A stretch of DNA of 64,000 nucleotides from Duganella sp. SG902 (GTDB lineage Bacteria; Pseudomonadota; Gammaproteobacteria; Burkholderiales; Burkholderiaceae_D): the NCBI RefSeq assembly GCF_013376005.1, contig NZ_JABMJK010000006.1, positions 186,001-250,000 on the forward strand, written 5' to 3'. A program made the position numbers and the translations under genes. Below the pieces are notes generated by a model. That model did no database searches. It saw nothing but the letters and a program-made list of their open reading frames with translations, and was not told the origin of the DNA. Of this stretch, positions 1 to 8,425 are shown piece by piece (within the stretch, counting starts at the first letter, position 1; each line of letters starts with the position of its first letter).

Positions 1-298
1 CGCCGGCCTGCGCGCCGACAGCCGCAAGGAACAAGGCGGCAAATCCTACGAGATCATGGACGTGACGCCGCAGGCGATCCTCGACGTGTTCGAGGAAACC
101 GGCACCGACGTCATGATCCACGGCCACACCCACCGCCCCGCCCTGCACCACGTCAACCACGACGGCCACATGCGGCGCCGCTACGTGCTGCCGGACTGGG
201 AACCGGACGCCACGCCGCCGCGCGGCGGCTGGATCGCCATCGACGAAGCCGGCGTGATTACCCGCCACGACCTGAGCGGAGCGGTGATCCCATCGTGA
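1..298 (+). CDS. lpxH: UDP-2,3-diacylglucosamine diphosphatase, C-terminal part
   Basis: The window opens inside this gene; its frame is open from base 2 to the TGA at 296-298, about 98 codons. LpxH cleaves UDP-2,3-diacylglucosamine to lipid X and UMP, the fourth step of lipid A synthesis, at the inner face of the cytoplasmic membrane. The visible part has the metal-binding GHTHRP motif of calcineurin-like phosphoesterases (bases 122-139) preceded by SRK...IMDVTPQAI, the pattern of the LpxH C-terminal half. The N-terminal metal motifs lie outside the window. The stop overlaps the GTG start of the next gene, so the two are probably cotranscribed. Confidence 0.88.
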   Translation, partial: AGLRADSRKEQGGKSYEIMDVTPQAILDVFEETGTDVMIHGHTHRPALHHVNHDGHMRRRYVLPDWEPDATPPRGGWIAIDEAGVITRHDLSGAVIPS

Positions 299-1062
299 AC
301 CAGCCGCCCCTGCTAGCCGGCCTGTGCGCCGCCTTGCTGGGCGTGGCGGTGCACGCCGCGCCAACCCAATACACCGTCGCCTGGCGCGACAAGCCGCCCT
401 ATCACTACATCGAAAACGGCGTGCCCAAGGGTTTCCTGCTGGCGCGCTCGCGCGAGATTTTCGATAGCGCCGGCCTCAGCGCGCGCTTCGTCAACGAACC
501 GCAGAAACGCATCTGGGCCAACTTCCAGCACGGCGCCACCAACTACTGTTCGATCAGCTGGTATCGCCTGCCCGAGCGCGAGGCGGTGGCGCAGTTCAGC
601 CAGCCGATCCACGAAGACCTGCCGCACACCATCCTGATCGCGCCCGGCATGGTGCGGCAGGTGCAGGCGCACGCCACGCTGGAATCACTGCTGGCCGACC
701 CCAGCCTGACGCTGGGCGCGATTGAAGGCGTGTCCTACGGCCCGGTGCTGGACCAGGCCATCAAGACCAGCAAGAACCAGCTCATGAGCCGCACCGTGGA
801 AACCACGCAGATGATGCGCATGCTGGCCGTGGGCCGCGCGTCCTTCATGTTCGTCGACCGCGAGGATTGGGATTTTTTCCGGCAAAAGGAAAAGTCGGCG
901 CAGAACCTGGTGCGCTACGACCTGCCGAACATGCCGCCCGGACTGCGGCGCTACATCGTTTGCAGCCGCGACGTGCCGCCGGACGTCATGAACAAGCTCA
1001 ACCAAGCCATCGCCGCGACCGGCGGCATCAACAACCCCGGCCACAGCAAGCCCGCCAGATAA
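295..1062 (+). CDS. Periplasmic solute-binding-like protein (SBP_bac_3 type)
   Basis: A 255-residue protein with a signal peptide (residues 1-21, ending VAVHA before APTQ), so it should be exported to the periplasm. The body (TVAWRDKPPYHYIENGVPKG followed by a two-lobe pattern) resembles the family 3 extracellular solute-binding fold. There is no transporter gene beside it, which is common for this group in Burkholderiales, where such proteins are often orphan or sensory. The GTG start overlaps the lpxH stop (GTGA). Its ligand cannot be read from the sequence. The gene ends 1 bp from the converging gene at 1064. Confidence 0.7.
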   Translation: MNQPPLLAGLCAALLGVAVHAAPTQYTVAWRDKPPYHYIENGVPKGFLLARSREIFDSAGLSARFVNEPQKRIWANFQHGATNYCSISWYRLPEREAVAQFSQPIHEDLPHTILIAPGMVRQVQAHATLESLLADPSLTLGAIEGVSYGPVLDQAIKTSKNQLMSRTVETTQMMRMLAVGRASFMFVDREDWDFFRQKEKSAQNLVRYDLPNMPPGLRRYIVCSRDVPPDVMNKLNQAIAATGGINNPGHSKPAR

Positions 1063-1063
1063 C

Positions 1064-1816
1064 TTAACGGTTGACCGACGCCATCGCCGAGTCCAGGCGG
1101 CGCACCAGCTGCTGATTGAGGTCGCGCGTGTGGCGCGCCCAGCGGTCCATGGTGCGTTGCAGTTCGGCGTACAACTGATTGGCCTTGTCGGCATCGCCCA
1201 CGCCGGCCGCCCAGATGGCGAACTCGGCCTGCACGGTGAAGCTGTTGTGGCGGCTCAGCGCGTATTCGAACTCGGCGCGCGCGTCCTCATTGCGGCCGGC
1301 GGCGGCCAGCGCTTGCGCCAGCAGCAGCGACACCTGCTCGGGACGGAACTTCTCATCGCTGGCGCGGATGGTTTGCAGATGCGACACCGCCGCCGCCGCG
1401 CGTCCGCTGGCCAGCGTGGCCTGCGCCGCGCCGTAGCGGATCTCCAGATCGCCGGCGAACGGACCTTGCAGGCAAGCCTCGTAGGTGGACGCCGCCTCCT
1501 CCGCGTTACCGGCCGCCAGCAATGCGCTGGCCAGGCGCATCTGGTTTTGCGCGGTCGGCGTGAACTCATAGGCCTCGCGCGCCTCGCGCAGTTCGCGGCC
1601 CGGATCCAAAGTCTTGGCCGCCACCGTCACCGCCTTGCGCGCGCCGTGCTGAATCTTCGAATTCGGCAGGTAAATGGCAAAGAAATACACGATGCTGCCC
1701 AAGCCCGGGAACAGGAACAAAATCACCACCCAATACAACTGCTGACCGCTGCGGATCGCATGGATGGCGAAGAAAATCGCCACCAGCACATGCAACCCCA
1801 CTCCAAAAATTTCCAT
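1064..1816 (-). CDS. Membrane-anchored tetratricopeptide-repeat protein
   Basis: About 250 residues. Two hydrophobic helices near the N terminus (roughly residues 3-20 and 28-47, VVILFLFPGLGSIVYFFAIYLP) resemble the phospholipase D-nuclease N-terminal membrane domain. They are followed by a soluble alanine-rich helical region with TPR-like repeats (AEEAASTYEACL, NEDARAEFEYAL). I chose the ATG at 1816 over an in-frame TTG at 1831 because AGGGG lies just before the ATG. It is probably an inner-membrane scaffold; no catalytic motif is visible. It converges with the preceding gene with 1 bp between them. Confidence 0.6.
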   Translation of the reverse strand: MEIFGVGLHVLVAIFFAIHAIRSGQQLYWVVILFLFPGLGSIVYFFAIYLPNSKIQHGARKAVTVAAKTLDPGRELREAREAYEFTPTAQNQMRLASALLAAGNAEEAASTYEACLQGPFAGDLEIRYGAAQATLASGRAAAAVSHLQTIRASDEKFRPEQVSLLLAQALAAAGRNEDARAEFEYALSRHNSFTVQAEFAIWAAGVGDADKANQLYAELQRTMDRWARHTRDLNQQLVRRLDSAMASVNR

Positions 1817-1869
1817 GACCTGCCCCTGCAATCAAAATGAACCCAGATTGTAGAAGCTCCGGCCCCGCA

Positions 1870-2385
1870 TCACAAGGCGGCCGCGGCCGCGGCCGCGGGT
1901 TGGCGCAGGTAGGCGGCGGCGTAGCGCGCCAGGCGGCCGATGAACACGCCATTGAACAGGCCGTACAGCGTGGTCACCGCCAGCGAACCGGCCAGGCCGT
2001 GCACCAGTTCAGGACGCATCACCGACAGCACGCCGACGGTGTACTTGGTGACAAAGATGGCGATCATCAGCATCAGCGGCGCCCAGCTGCCGCGCTGGAA
2101 CACCGTGCCGGCGGCGCGGTTGACGGCGATCTCGCCCTTGCTCAGCTTCCACACCAGCGCCACGGCCACCGCCACGCCGGCGGCCCAGGCGGCCCACACC
2201 GCCTCGCCCAGCACGCCATGGGTGTTAATGCTGGTAACAGCCAGCACCAGCATCACACCGGGGATGATCGCCAGCTTTTGCAGGGTCAGTTCACGGTCCT
2301 GGCTGGCCAGGTAGCCGCGATACAGCAGGAAGGCCAGCAGGGCCCAGACGTAGACAGGGGTATGTGCGAGGATTTGGCCGATCAT
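1870..2385 (-). CDS. Multi-pass inner-membrane protein (DUF6622-like)
   Basis: 171 residues with about five hydrophobic segments (for example VYVWALLAFLLYRGYL near the start, then LAIIPGVMLVLAV and VWAAWAAGVAVAVALVW) and an alanine run at the C terminus encoded by repeated gcggcc. GGAG lies 7-8 bases before the ATG at 2385. The pattern resembles a small uncharacterised membrane family (DUF6622); that assignment is from memory and no function is known. It is transcribed alone, leftward toward the TPR gene with a 53 bp gap. Confidence 0.55.
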   Translation of the reverse strand: MIGQILAHTPVYVWALLAFLLYRGYLASQDRELTLQKLAIIPGVMLVLAVTSINTHGVLGEAVWAAWAAGVAVAVALVWKLSKGEIAVNRAAGTVFQRGSWAPLMLMIAIFVTKYTVGVLSVMRPELVHGLAGSLAVTTLYGLFNGVFIGRLARYAAAYLRQPAAAAAAAL

Positions 2386-2503
2386 TTTTAGCTCCGTAAA
2401 GTGCGTTTCGATGGAGCCATGATGCGCGATCCGTCCGTGCGCCGGATCGCCATGCGACGAAATGCACCGACACGGCGCGAAATGCCGCCAGCCGGCGCGA
2501 AAT

Positions 2504-2575
2504 AATTCGGGGTCAGCTCTGGCAATCGGACATTTTGGGCGTGAAATGTCCGATTGCCAGAGCTGACCCCGAATT
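2504..2575. repeat. Perfect 32-bp inverted repeat (dispersed element, copy A)
   Basis: Left arm 2504-2535 and right arm 2544-2575 are exact reverse complements around an 8-base loop. The arm contains GGGGTCAGCTCTGGC followed by AATCGGACA. The same unit recurs at 13197-13383, so this is a dispersed family rather than a one-off hairpin. It ends exactly on the stop codon of the DUF1439 lipoprotein gene and could serve as its transcript-end hairpin, though it has no U tract. Confidence 0.9.
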
Positions 2576-3132
2576 TATTGGGCGGGTTGCAGCTTGGCGA
2601 CCAGGCCGCCGGGGCGGGTGTCGATGCCGGTCAGCACGAATTGGACGCCGGCGTAGCGCAGGTCTTCGGGACGGAAGGTGTGCACCGGCACCTCGTGGAT
2701 CACTTTGTCGCTGAGCAGGTTGACCACGCTGGCCAGCTGGTTTTGCTTGCCTTCGTCCAGGTTGTCGAGGATGAAGCGGTCGACGTGGGCGTCGGCGATG
2801 TAGATGGCGTTGCGCGGGCTGTCCACCCGCAGCCGCCCGGAGATCAGCATGCTGCCATGCCACGATTGGCGCGCCAGCAGCGGCGTCACGCCCAGGTCCA
2901 CGGTCAGCGCCACGCGGTCGTTCTCGGGCATGATGGCCAGCCGCGGATGACTCAGTTCCACCTCGAACACGCCCAGCGCGCGCTGGTGCAGCGGGAATTT
3001 ACGGTCCAGGCTGGTTTGCAGGCGCTCTTGCGGCAGTTCCACCTCGCGCGGACCGATCAGGCCGGCGCACGCGGCCAGCAGACCGGCCATCATCAGCGGC
3101 GCGGCAAATTTCGCATAGCGTTTAAGATTCAT
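2575..3132 (-). CDS. DUF1439-type outer-membrane lipoprotein
   Basis: 185 residues starting MNLKRYAKFAAPLMMAG; lipobox LLAAC puts the lipidated cysteine near residue 22. The rest (VELPQERLQTSLDRKFPLHQ) matches the DUF1439 / YceB-like pattern, a periplasmic lipoprotein family with a tubular lipid-binding-like fold; the precise role is unknown. The ATG at 3132 is preferred over an in-frame TTG at 3147 because GAAGGA lies 8-9 bases before it. The 3' end abuts the long inverted repeat at 2504-2575. It is divergent from the DUF72 gene, with a 37 bp gap. Confidence 0.75.
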   Translation of the reverse strand: MNLKRYAKFAAPLMMAGLLAACAGLIGPREVELPQERLQTSLDRKFPLHQRALGVFEVELSHPRLAIMPENDRVALTVDLGVTPLLARQSWHGSMLISGRLRVDSPRNAIYIADAHVDRFILDNLDEGKQNQLASVVNLLSDKVIHEVPVHTFRPEDLRYAGVQFVLTGIDTRPGGLVAKLQPAQ

Positions 3133-3169
3133 CGGGAGATCCTTCAAAAATACCAGACACGCGCATTAT

Positions 3170-3883
3170 ATGACCCTGACGAGAATAGGTAGTGCCGGTT
3201 GGAGCATCAGTCGCGAGGCCGCGCCCTTCTTCACCGGAACCGGCAGCCATCTGCAGCGCTACGCCACCGTGCTGAACGCCGCCGAGATCAATTCCTCGTT
3301 CTACCGCCCGCACCAGCAGCAGACCTACGCGCGCTGGGCCGACAGCGTCCCCGACGATTTCCGCTTCTCGGTCAAGCTGCCGCGCACCATCACCCATGAC
3401 CAGCGCCTGCTGGACGCCGAAGCCCCGCTCGACCAGTTTGCCGCCGAGACCGCCGGGCTGGGCGCCAAGCTGGGCTGCGTGCTGGTGCAGCTGCCGCCCA
3501 GCCTGCGGTTCGACCCGGCCGCCGCCGGGCGCGCGTTGCGGCAACTGCGCGAGCGCTTCAGCTGCATGCTGGCCTGCGAGGCCCGTCATGGCAGCTGGTT
3601 CGGCGAGGAGGCCAGCGCCCTGCTGCACCAACATCATGTCACCCGCGTGATCGCCGATCCGCCCGCCGGCCAGCCCGGCCCCTACGTCGCCACCAGCGAT
3701 GACGCCTACATTCGCCTGCACGGCAGCCCGCGCATGTATTTCTCCTCCTATGACGAGGCTTATCTCCGTGACGTGGCCGACTGGCTGCAAGGCCGCGACG
3801 GCTGGTGCATCTTCGACAACACGGCCTCCGGCGCCGCCATCCTCAACGCCCTGCAACTGCAAAAAATACAACGCTCACGCTAA
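3170..3883 (+). CDS. DUF72 family protein (YecE-like)
   Basis: 237 residues. The N-terminal IGSAGWS, the NSSFYRPHQQQTYARWADSVPDDFRFSVKLP region and C-terminal YIRLHGSPRMYFSSY and FDNTASGAA segments are characteristic of the DUF72/YecE family, a TIM-barrel-like fold of unknown activity. No clear ribosome site precedes the ATG. It ends 79 bp before the GntR gene and is separated from it by that gene's promoter. Confidence 0.85.
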   Translation: MTLTRIGSAGWSISREAAPFFTGTGSHLQRYATVLNAAEINSSFYRPHQQQTYARWADSVPDDFRFSVKLPRTITHDQRLLDAEAPLDQFAAETAGLGAKLGCVLVQLPPSLRFDPAAAGRALRQLRERFSCMLACEARHGSWFGEEASALLHQHHVTRVIADPPAGQPGPYVATSDDAYIRLHGSPRMYFSSYDEAYLRDVADWLQGRDGWCIFDNTASGAAILNALQLQKIQRSR

Positions 3884-3888
3884 ATCGC

Positions 3889-3928
3889 TTGTTTTTTTGA
3901 TTTCTAGTGTTATAGTTAACTACAACAC
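3889..3928 (+). promoter_or_regulatory. Promoter with overlapping palindromic GntR-type operator
   Basis: TTGTTT at 3889-3894, 16 bp spacer, TATAGT at 3911-3916 fit a sigma-70 promoter. A 22-bp palindrome, GTGTTATAGTT/AACTACAACAC, at 3907-3928 (one mismatched pair) covers the -10 element. It lies upstream of the GntR-ABC operon, so autorepression is the natural reading. Confidence 0.65.
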
Positions 3929-3962
3929 CACTTCATCAACACAGCGTAAGGGGTACCTATGT

Positions 3963-4319
3963 ATGTGGAATGACAACGCGCCGATTTATCGGCAGCTGAA
4001 AGACAAGGTCGTCGGCATGATGCTGGACGGCCTGTTGAAACCGGGCGACGCCCTGCCCTCGGTGCGGCAGATCGCCGCCGATTATCAACTCAATCCGATC
4101 ACGGTCTCGCGTGCCTACCAGGAACTGGTGGACGAGACCCTGGTCGAAAAACGGAGGGGTTTAGGTATGTACGTGACTGATGGCGCCCGCGACAAACTGC
4201 TGGCCACCGAACGCGAACGCTTCCTGCGCGAGGACTGGCCGGCCCTGCTGGAACGCATCCGCCGCCTCGGGCTGGATCTGGAAACGCTGCTGAAGGCGGC
4301 GCCCGGAGGTGCGGCATGA
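3963..4319 (+). CDS. GntR-family regulator, YtrA subfamily
   Basis: 118 residues starting MWNDNAPIYRQL, an N-terminal winged helix (GDALPSVRQIAADYQLNPIT, then VSRAYQELVDETLVEKRRGLGMYV) and only a short C-terminal tail. That length is typical of the YtrA subfamily, which usually represses an adjacent ABC exporter. An ATG four bases upstream (3959) is in another frame and stops at once; the ATG at 3963 after GTAAGGGG is used. The stop overlaps the ATPase start (ATGA), so the three genes form an operon, probably controlled through the palindrome at 3907-3928. Confidence 0.88.
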   Translation: MWNDNAPIYRQLKDKVVGMMLDGLLKPGDALPSVRQIAADYQLNPITVSRAYQELVDETLVEKRRGLGMYVTDGARDKLLATERERFLREDWPALLERIRRLGLDLETLLKAAPGGAA

Positions 4320-5173
4320 GCGCCATCATCACCGCCACCAATCTCGGCAAGCGCTACGGCAAGCAGACCGCCCTGGACGGCACCAGTTTCAAGGTCGAGG
4401 CAGGCCGCATCGTCGGCCTGATCGGCCCCAACGGCTCCGGCAAGACCACCACCCTCAAGGCCATCCTCGGCCTGACGCAGTTCGACGGCGAGCTGTCGGT
4501 GCTGGGCATGGACCCGCGCACCCAGCGCGAGGAACTGATGAACGAGGTCTGCTTCATCGCCGACGTGGCCATCCTGCCGCGCTGGCTCAAGGTCAAGGAC
4601 GCGATCGATTTCGTCGAAGGCGTGCATCCGCGCTTCGACCGCGCCAAGGCCGAGAAGTACATCGCCAACACCAAGCTGACGCCGGACATGAAGGTCAAGG
4701 CCATGTCCAAGGGCATGGTGGTGCAGCTGCACCTGGCGCTGGTGATGGCCATCGACGCCAAGCTGCTGGTGCTGGACGAACCCACCCTCGGGCTGGACAT
4801 CCTGTACCGCAAGCAGTTCTACCAGAACCTGCTGGAAGACTACTTCGACGAGAACAAGACCATCCTCATCACCACCCATCAGATCGAGGAAGTCGAGCAC
4901 ATCCTCACCGACCTGATGTTCATCGAAAACGGCAAGATCTCGCTGGCCGCGTCGATGGATGAGGTGGGCGAGCGCTTCACCGAGGTGATGGTGGAGCCGC
5001 AGTTCGTGGCCGCCGCCAACGCGCTGCAACCGCTCAGCCAGCGCACCGTGTTCGGCAAGGCCGTGATGCTGTTTGATGGCGTGCACCGCCAGCAGCTGTC
5101 GAATTTTGGCGAACTGCGCACGCCCAGCGTGGCCGATCTGTTCGTCGCCACCATGAAAGGAAGCTACGCATGA
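4316..5173 (+). CDS. ABC transporter ATP-binding protein
   Basis: 285 residues. Walker A GPNGSGKTT (about residues 38-46), a degenerate signature KAMSKGMVVQLHLA in place of LSGGQ, Walker B LLVLDEPTLGLD and switch histidine in ITTHQIEEVE. The LSKGM form is common in ABC-2 exporters linked to YtrA regulators. It should energise the membrane protein encoded immediately downstream (ATGA overlap). The substrate is unknown; relatives respond to cell-wall-active compounds. Confidence 0.9.
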   Translation: MSAIITATNLGKRYGKQTALDGTSFKVEAGRIVGLIGPNGSGKTTTLKAILGLTQFDGELSVLGMDPRTQREELMNEVCFIADVAILPRWLKVKDAIDFVEGVHPRFDRAKAEKYIANTKLTPDMKVKAMSKGMVVQLHLALVMAIDAKLLVLDEPTLGLDILYRKQFYQNLLEDYFDENKTILITTHQIEEVEHILTDLMFIENGKISLAASMDEVGERFTEVMVEPQFVAAANALQPLSQRTVFGKAVMLFDGVHRQQLSNFGELRTPSVADLFVATMKGSYA

Positions 5174-6117
5174 AAACCATGAAATGGCTGATCAAGCGCG
5201 AGATGTGGGAGAACAAGGGCATGCTGCTGTGGACGCCGGTGGTGATCGCCGTCGCGGTGGCGGTGCTGGCCCTGGCCAGCATCTTCCTCGGCAAGTCCGG
5301 CAACTTCGAGGTGCAGGGCCAACACATCGGCAGCGTCACCATCGAGGGCAAGATGCGCGCGCAGATTGCCGAGATGATGGCGCAAGCTTACGTCGCCGCC
5401 GGCATGCCCGTGCTGATGCTCCTGAGCCTGCTGGTGTTCTTCTACTGCCTGAACGCGCTGCACGACGAACGCCGCGACCGCAGCCTGCTGTTCTGGAAAT
5501 CGCTGCCGGTGTCGGATTTCACCACCGTGATGTCCAAGCTGCTGCTGGCGGTGGTGGTGGCGCCGCTGATCGCGATCGGCATCGCCATCGCGCTGGGCCT
5601 GGTGATCCTGCTGGCCGCCTGCGTGATGCTGGCCATGCACGGCACCAATATGTTTGGCGCGGTCTTGTCGCAGCCGGACTTCTACCTGACGCCGCTGCGG
5701 CTGGTGGGCTTGCTGCCGGTGTACGCGCTGTGGGCCTTGCCGACCGTGGGCTGGCTGCTGATGGTGTCCAGCATGGCGCGCTCCAAGGTGTTCCTGTGGG
5801 CCGTCGGCACGCCGCTGATCACCACGCTGCTGATGCTGTGGGCCGAGAAAGCGCTGCACCTGGGCTTCAACACCGGCTGGTTTGCCAGCAATGTCACCAG
5901 CCGTCTGCTGCTGAGCGTGGTGCCCGGCTCGTGGCTGAACTTCCCCCACAAGGAGGAGATGACCGAAGCGGTGGCGCAGCGGATGGCGGTGCCGGAGGTG
6001 ATCTTCAACCTGTCGTGGGCGTCGCTGGGCAACGCCAGCATGTGGGTCGGCGCCATCGCCGGCGTGGCGATGATTGCCGTCGCCGTCACCATGCGCCGCC
6101 GCCGCGAAGAGGTGTAA
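5170..6117 (+). CDS. ABC-2 type transporter permease
   Basis: 315 residues with about six membrane segments: one after KGMLLWTPVVIAVAVAVLALA, a pair around MPVLMLLSLLVFFYCLNALHDE, and others through VAPLIAIGIAIALGLVIL and the C-terminal VGAIAGVAMIAVAVTM. ALHDERRDRSLLFWKSLPVS is the cytoplasmic loop typical of ABC-2 permeases. Translationally coupled to the ATPase by a 4-bp overlap. It ends 3 bp before the convergent yceH-like gene. Confidence 0.88.
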   Translation: MKTMKWLIKREMWENKGMLLWTPVVIAVAVAVLALASIFLGKSGNFEVQGQHIGSVTIEGKMRAQIAEMMAQAYVAAGMPVLMLLSLLVFFYCLNALHDERRDRSLLFWKSLPVSDFTTVMSKLLLAVVVAPLIAIGIAIALGLVILLAACVMLAMHGTNMFGAVLSQPDFYLTPLRLVGLLPVYALWALPTVGWLLMVSSMARSKVFLWAVGTPLITTLLMLWAEKALHLGFNTGWFASNVTSRLLLSVVPGSWLNFPHKEEMTEAVAQRMAVPEVIFNLSWASLGNASMWVGAIAGVAMIAVAVTMRRRREEV

Positions 6118-6120
6118 GCC

Positions 6121-6789
6121 TTACTCGAACTGCTTGCGGAATTCGGCAAACTGCGCGGTGAGCTCATCCACTTGCTGCCGCAGTTGCTGGACTTCCTGCT
6201 CCAGCGCGCCGATGCGGCTGCCCTGCCCGCCGCCGCTGACCGATCCGCCCAGGCTGGCCGCCGTCTCCTCGCGCGCCAGCGCCTCTTCCCCGCCCAGCAG
6301 CTGGCCGTAGCGCGGTTCCTTGGTCCCCGGCGCCAGCGCCAGGCGCGACACCAGCGGCGGATATTTATCGATCAGGAATTGCAGCGCCAGCTCGACGTCG
6401 CCGACCGATTTGAAGTCGTGCAGGCGGCCGGTGCGGGTGCGGATTTCACCCGCCGTTTGCAGGCCGCGCAGCATCAACACGGTCAACACGGCCAGCTTGT
6501 CCTGCTCCAGAGACCACTTGATGCGCATGCGGTGCTCGTACTTGGTCACGCGCGCGCCCGCTTGCGTGATGCCGTTGACGTATTTGCGCTGCATGAGCCG
6601 CTGCAGCACGTCGGCCACGGTCTCTTCCGACAATGCCATCACCGGATCGCGGCTCGATAGCTGATTGCAGCCATTGACCAGCGCGTTGAGCGACATCGGA
6701 TAGTTATCCGGCGTCAGCGCTTCCTTTTCGGCCAGCACGGCCAGTACGCGGATTTCAAACGGGTCCAGTACTTCTGCACCTTCTTCCAT
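6121..6789 (-). CDS. yceH: YceH family protein (DUF480)
   Basis: 222 residues. The opening LDPFEIRVLAVLAEKEALTPDNYPMSLN and the SSRDPVMALSEETV segment are typical of YceH proteins, which contain two winged-helix-like domains. The C terminus (about residues 190-220, IGALEQEVQQLRQQVDELTAQF) is a coiled coil. The function is not established in general. It sits 10 bp downstream of cysE on the same strand and may be cotranscribed with it. Confidence 0.88.
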   Translation of the reverse strand: MEEGAEVLDPFEIRVLAVLAEKEALTPDNYPMSLNALVNGCNQLSSRDPVMALSEETVADVLQRLMQRKYVNGITQAGARVTKYEHRMRIKWSLEQDKLAVLTVLMLRGLQTAGEIRTRTGRLHDFKSVGDVELALQFLIDKYPPLVSRLALAPGTKEPRYGQLLGGEEALAREETAASLGGSVSGGGQGSRIGALEQEVQQLRQQVDELTAQFAEFRKQFE

Positions 6790-6799
6790 GACGGCTTCC

Positions 6800-7534
6800 T
6801 TATTCGACGAGCTTGTTCAGTTGGGCGGAATTCAATTTATCACACTCGGGTACGCTCTGGCACTCCAGCCCCGCCGCCTTCATGGTTGCCACCAGCTGCT
6901 CGATGCGCTGCTCCTGCTTGACGGCGTTTTCGATCAAGCCGCGCAGGGCTTTGGACAAGGGATCGTCGCCATTCGGCGTGACGCCGTACGCGGCGAACGG
7001 ATTGGGCACGGCGTTGACTTCCTTCTGCACGATGTGGGCCGGATTGCCGACCGCCGTCGCGCCTGGCGGCACAGGCTTCAGCAGCACCGCGTTGGAGCCG
7101 ACCTTGGCGTACTCGCCCACGGTAAAGCCGCCCAGCACCTTGGCGCCGGCGCCGACGATGACGCCGCGCGCCAGGGTCGGATGGCGCTTGGTGCCGGTGT
7201 GCAGCGAGGTGCCGCCCAGCGTCACGCCCTGGTAGATGGTGCAATCGTCGCCCACCTCGGCGGTCTCGCCGATCACCACGCCGAAGCCGTGGTCGATGAA
7301 CACGCGGCGGCCGATGGTCGCGCCCGGGTGGATTTCAATTCCGGTAATGATGCGGGCGAGATAAGAGATGAAACGGCCCAGCCATTTCATCTGATGGGTC
7401 CAGCACCAGTGCGCCCAGCGGTGCATGACGATGGCTTGCAGGCCGGGATAGCAGGTCAACACCTCCCAGGCGTTGCGGGCGGCGGGATCGCGTTCGATGA
7501 TGCTGTTGATGTCTTGGCGCAGACGATGAAACAT
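6800..7534 (-). CDS. cysE: Serine O-acetyltransferase
   Basis: Transfers acetyl from acetyl-CoA to L-serine, giving O-acetylserine for cysteine synthesis, in the cytoplasm. The 244-residue protein has the left-handed beta-helix hexapeptide repeats (IHPGATIGRRVFIDHGFGVVI, then AEVGDDCTIYQGVTLGG) with the catalytic histidines of GIEIHPGA and FIDHGFGVVIGETA. The length fits the shorter EpsC/CysE class with a trimmed N-terminal helical domain and an extra C-terminal helical tail. No other cysteine genes are adjacent. Confidence 0.92.
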   Translation of the reverse strand: MFHRLRQDINSIIERDPAARNAWEVLTCYPGLQAIVMHRWAHWCWTHQMKWLGRFISYLARIITGIEIHPGATIGRRVFIDHGFGVVIGETAEVGDDCTIYQGVTLGGTSLHTGTKRHPTLARGVIVGAGAKVLGGFTVGEYAKVGSNAVLLKPVPPGATAVGNPAHIVQKEVNAVPNPFAAYGVTPNGDDPLSKALRGLIENAVKQEQRIEQLVATMKAAGLECQSVPECDKLNSAQLNKLVE

Positions 7535-7624
7535 GGCTTATGTGGAATGACAACCGAAATGCCTATGTTAGCGCATTCGATTAGGAGTTGCTGAGGTGGG
7601 ATTGTCGGCAGATCTGCCGGTCTA

Positions 7625-7650
7625 TGGGTTCCCGCCTTCGCGGGAATCCA
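7625..7650. repeat. Small REP-like palindrome
   Basis: Stem GGTTCCCGC / GCGGGAATCC around a CTTC loop, with one wobble position, between the start of cysE and the end of rlmB. It belongs to the short GC-rich extragenic palindromes spread through many proteobacterial genomes; a related one lies at 62137-62163. Confidence 0.6.
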
Positions 7651-7678
7651 TACTGAAGCGGATTCGCCGGAAAGCTTG

Positions 7679-8425
7679 TCAGCCTTCCTTTGCGAGACGC
7701 TGGCGGCGCGCCTCGTACAGACAGACGCCAGATGCAACGGACACGTTCAGACTCTCGACCGAGCCGAACATTGGAATGCTGACCAGCATGTCGCAGGTCT
7801 CGCGCGTGAGGCGGCGCATGCCCTCGCCTTCCGAACCCATGACCAGCGCGGTCGGGCCGGTGAAGTCGGCTTCGTACAGGCCTTTTTCGCCGTCGTCCGA
7901 GGTGCCGATCAGCCAGATGTCGCGCTCTTTCAGTTCGCGCAGGGTGCGCGCCAGATTGGTGACGGTGATGTAAGGCACGGTCTCGGCCGCGCCCGACGCC
8001 ACCTTGGCGGCGGTGGCGTTCAAGCCGACCGCGCGGTCCTTCGGCACGATCACCGCGTGCGCGCCGACGCCATCGGCCACGCGCAGGCAGGCGCCCAGGT
8101 TGTGCGGATCGGTGATGCCGTCCAACACCAGCAGCAGCGGCGGGCCGTCGATGGCGTCCAGCAACTCATCCAGATTGCGCGCCAGCGCCAGCTGCGAGGC
8201 GAACGCGATCACGCCTTGGTGACGGCGGGTGCCGACGATCTTGTCCAGACGCGCCGAATCGACCGGCATCACACGCACGCCAGCCGCTTTCGCGTTGGCG
8301 ATCAAATCCTTCATGCGGCGGTCGTCGCGCGTGGCGTCGACGAAAATTTCTTCCACCGAGGCGGCTTCGTGACGCAGGCGCGAGGTCACCGCGTGGAAAC
8401 CGAAAATCATTTTGTTCTTGCTCAT
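7679..8425 (-). CDS. rlmB: 23S rRNA (guanosine(2251)-2'-O)-methyltransferase
   Basis: 248 residues. The N terminus [14 protein letters not shown] is the L30e-like RNA-binding part of RlmB, and the C-terminal SPOUT domain carries the AdoMet-knot motifs: [30 protein letters not shown] and ISTPMF-like [18 protein letters not shown]. It methylates G2251 in the P loop of 23S rRNA. It follows rnr directly (the stop of rnr is one base from the start of rlmB), the usual rnr-rlmB operon. Confidence 0.94.
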   Translation of the reverse strand: MSKNKMIFGFHAVTSRLRHEAASVEEIFVDATRDDRRMKDLIANAKAAGVRVMPVDSARLDKIVGTRRHQGVIAFASQLALARNLDELLDAIDGPPLLLVLDGITDPHNLGACLRVADGVGAHAVIVPKDRAVGLNATAAKVASGAAETVPYITVTNLARTLRELKERDIWLIGTSDDGEKGLYEADFTGPTALVMGSEGEGMRRLTRETCDMLVSIPMFGSVESLNVSVASGVCLYEARRQRLAKEG

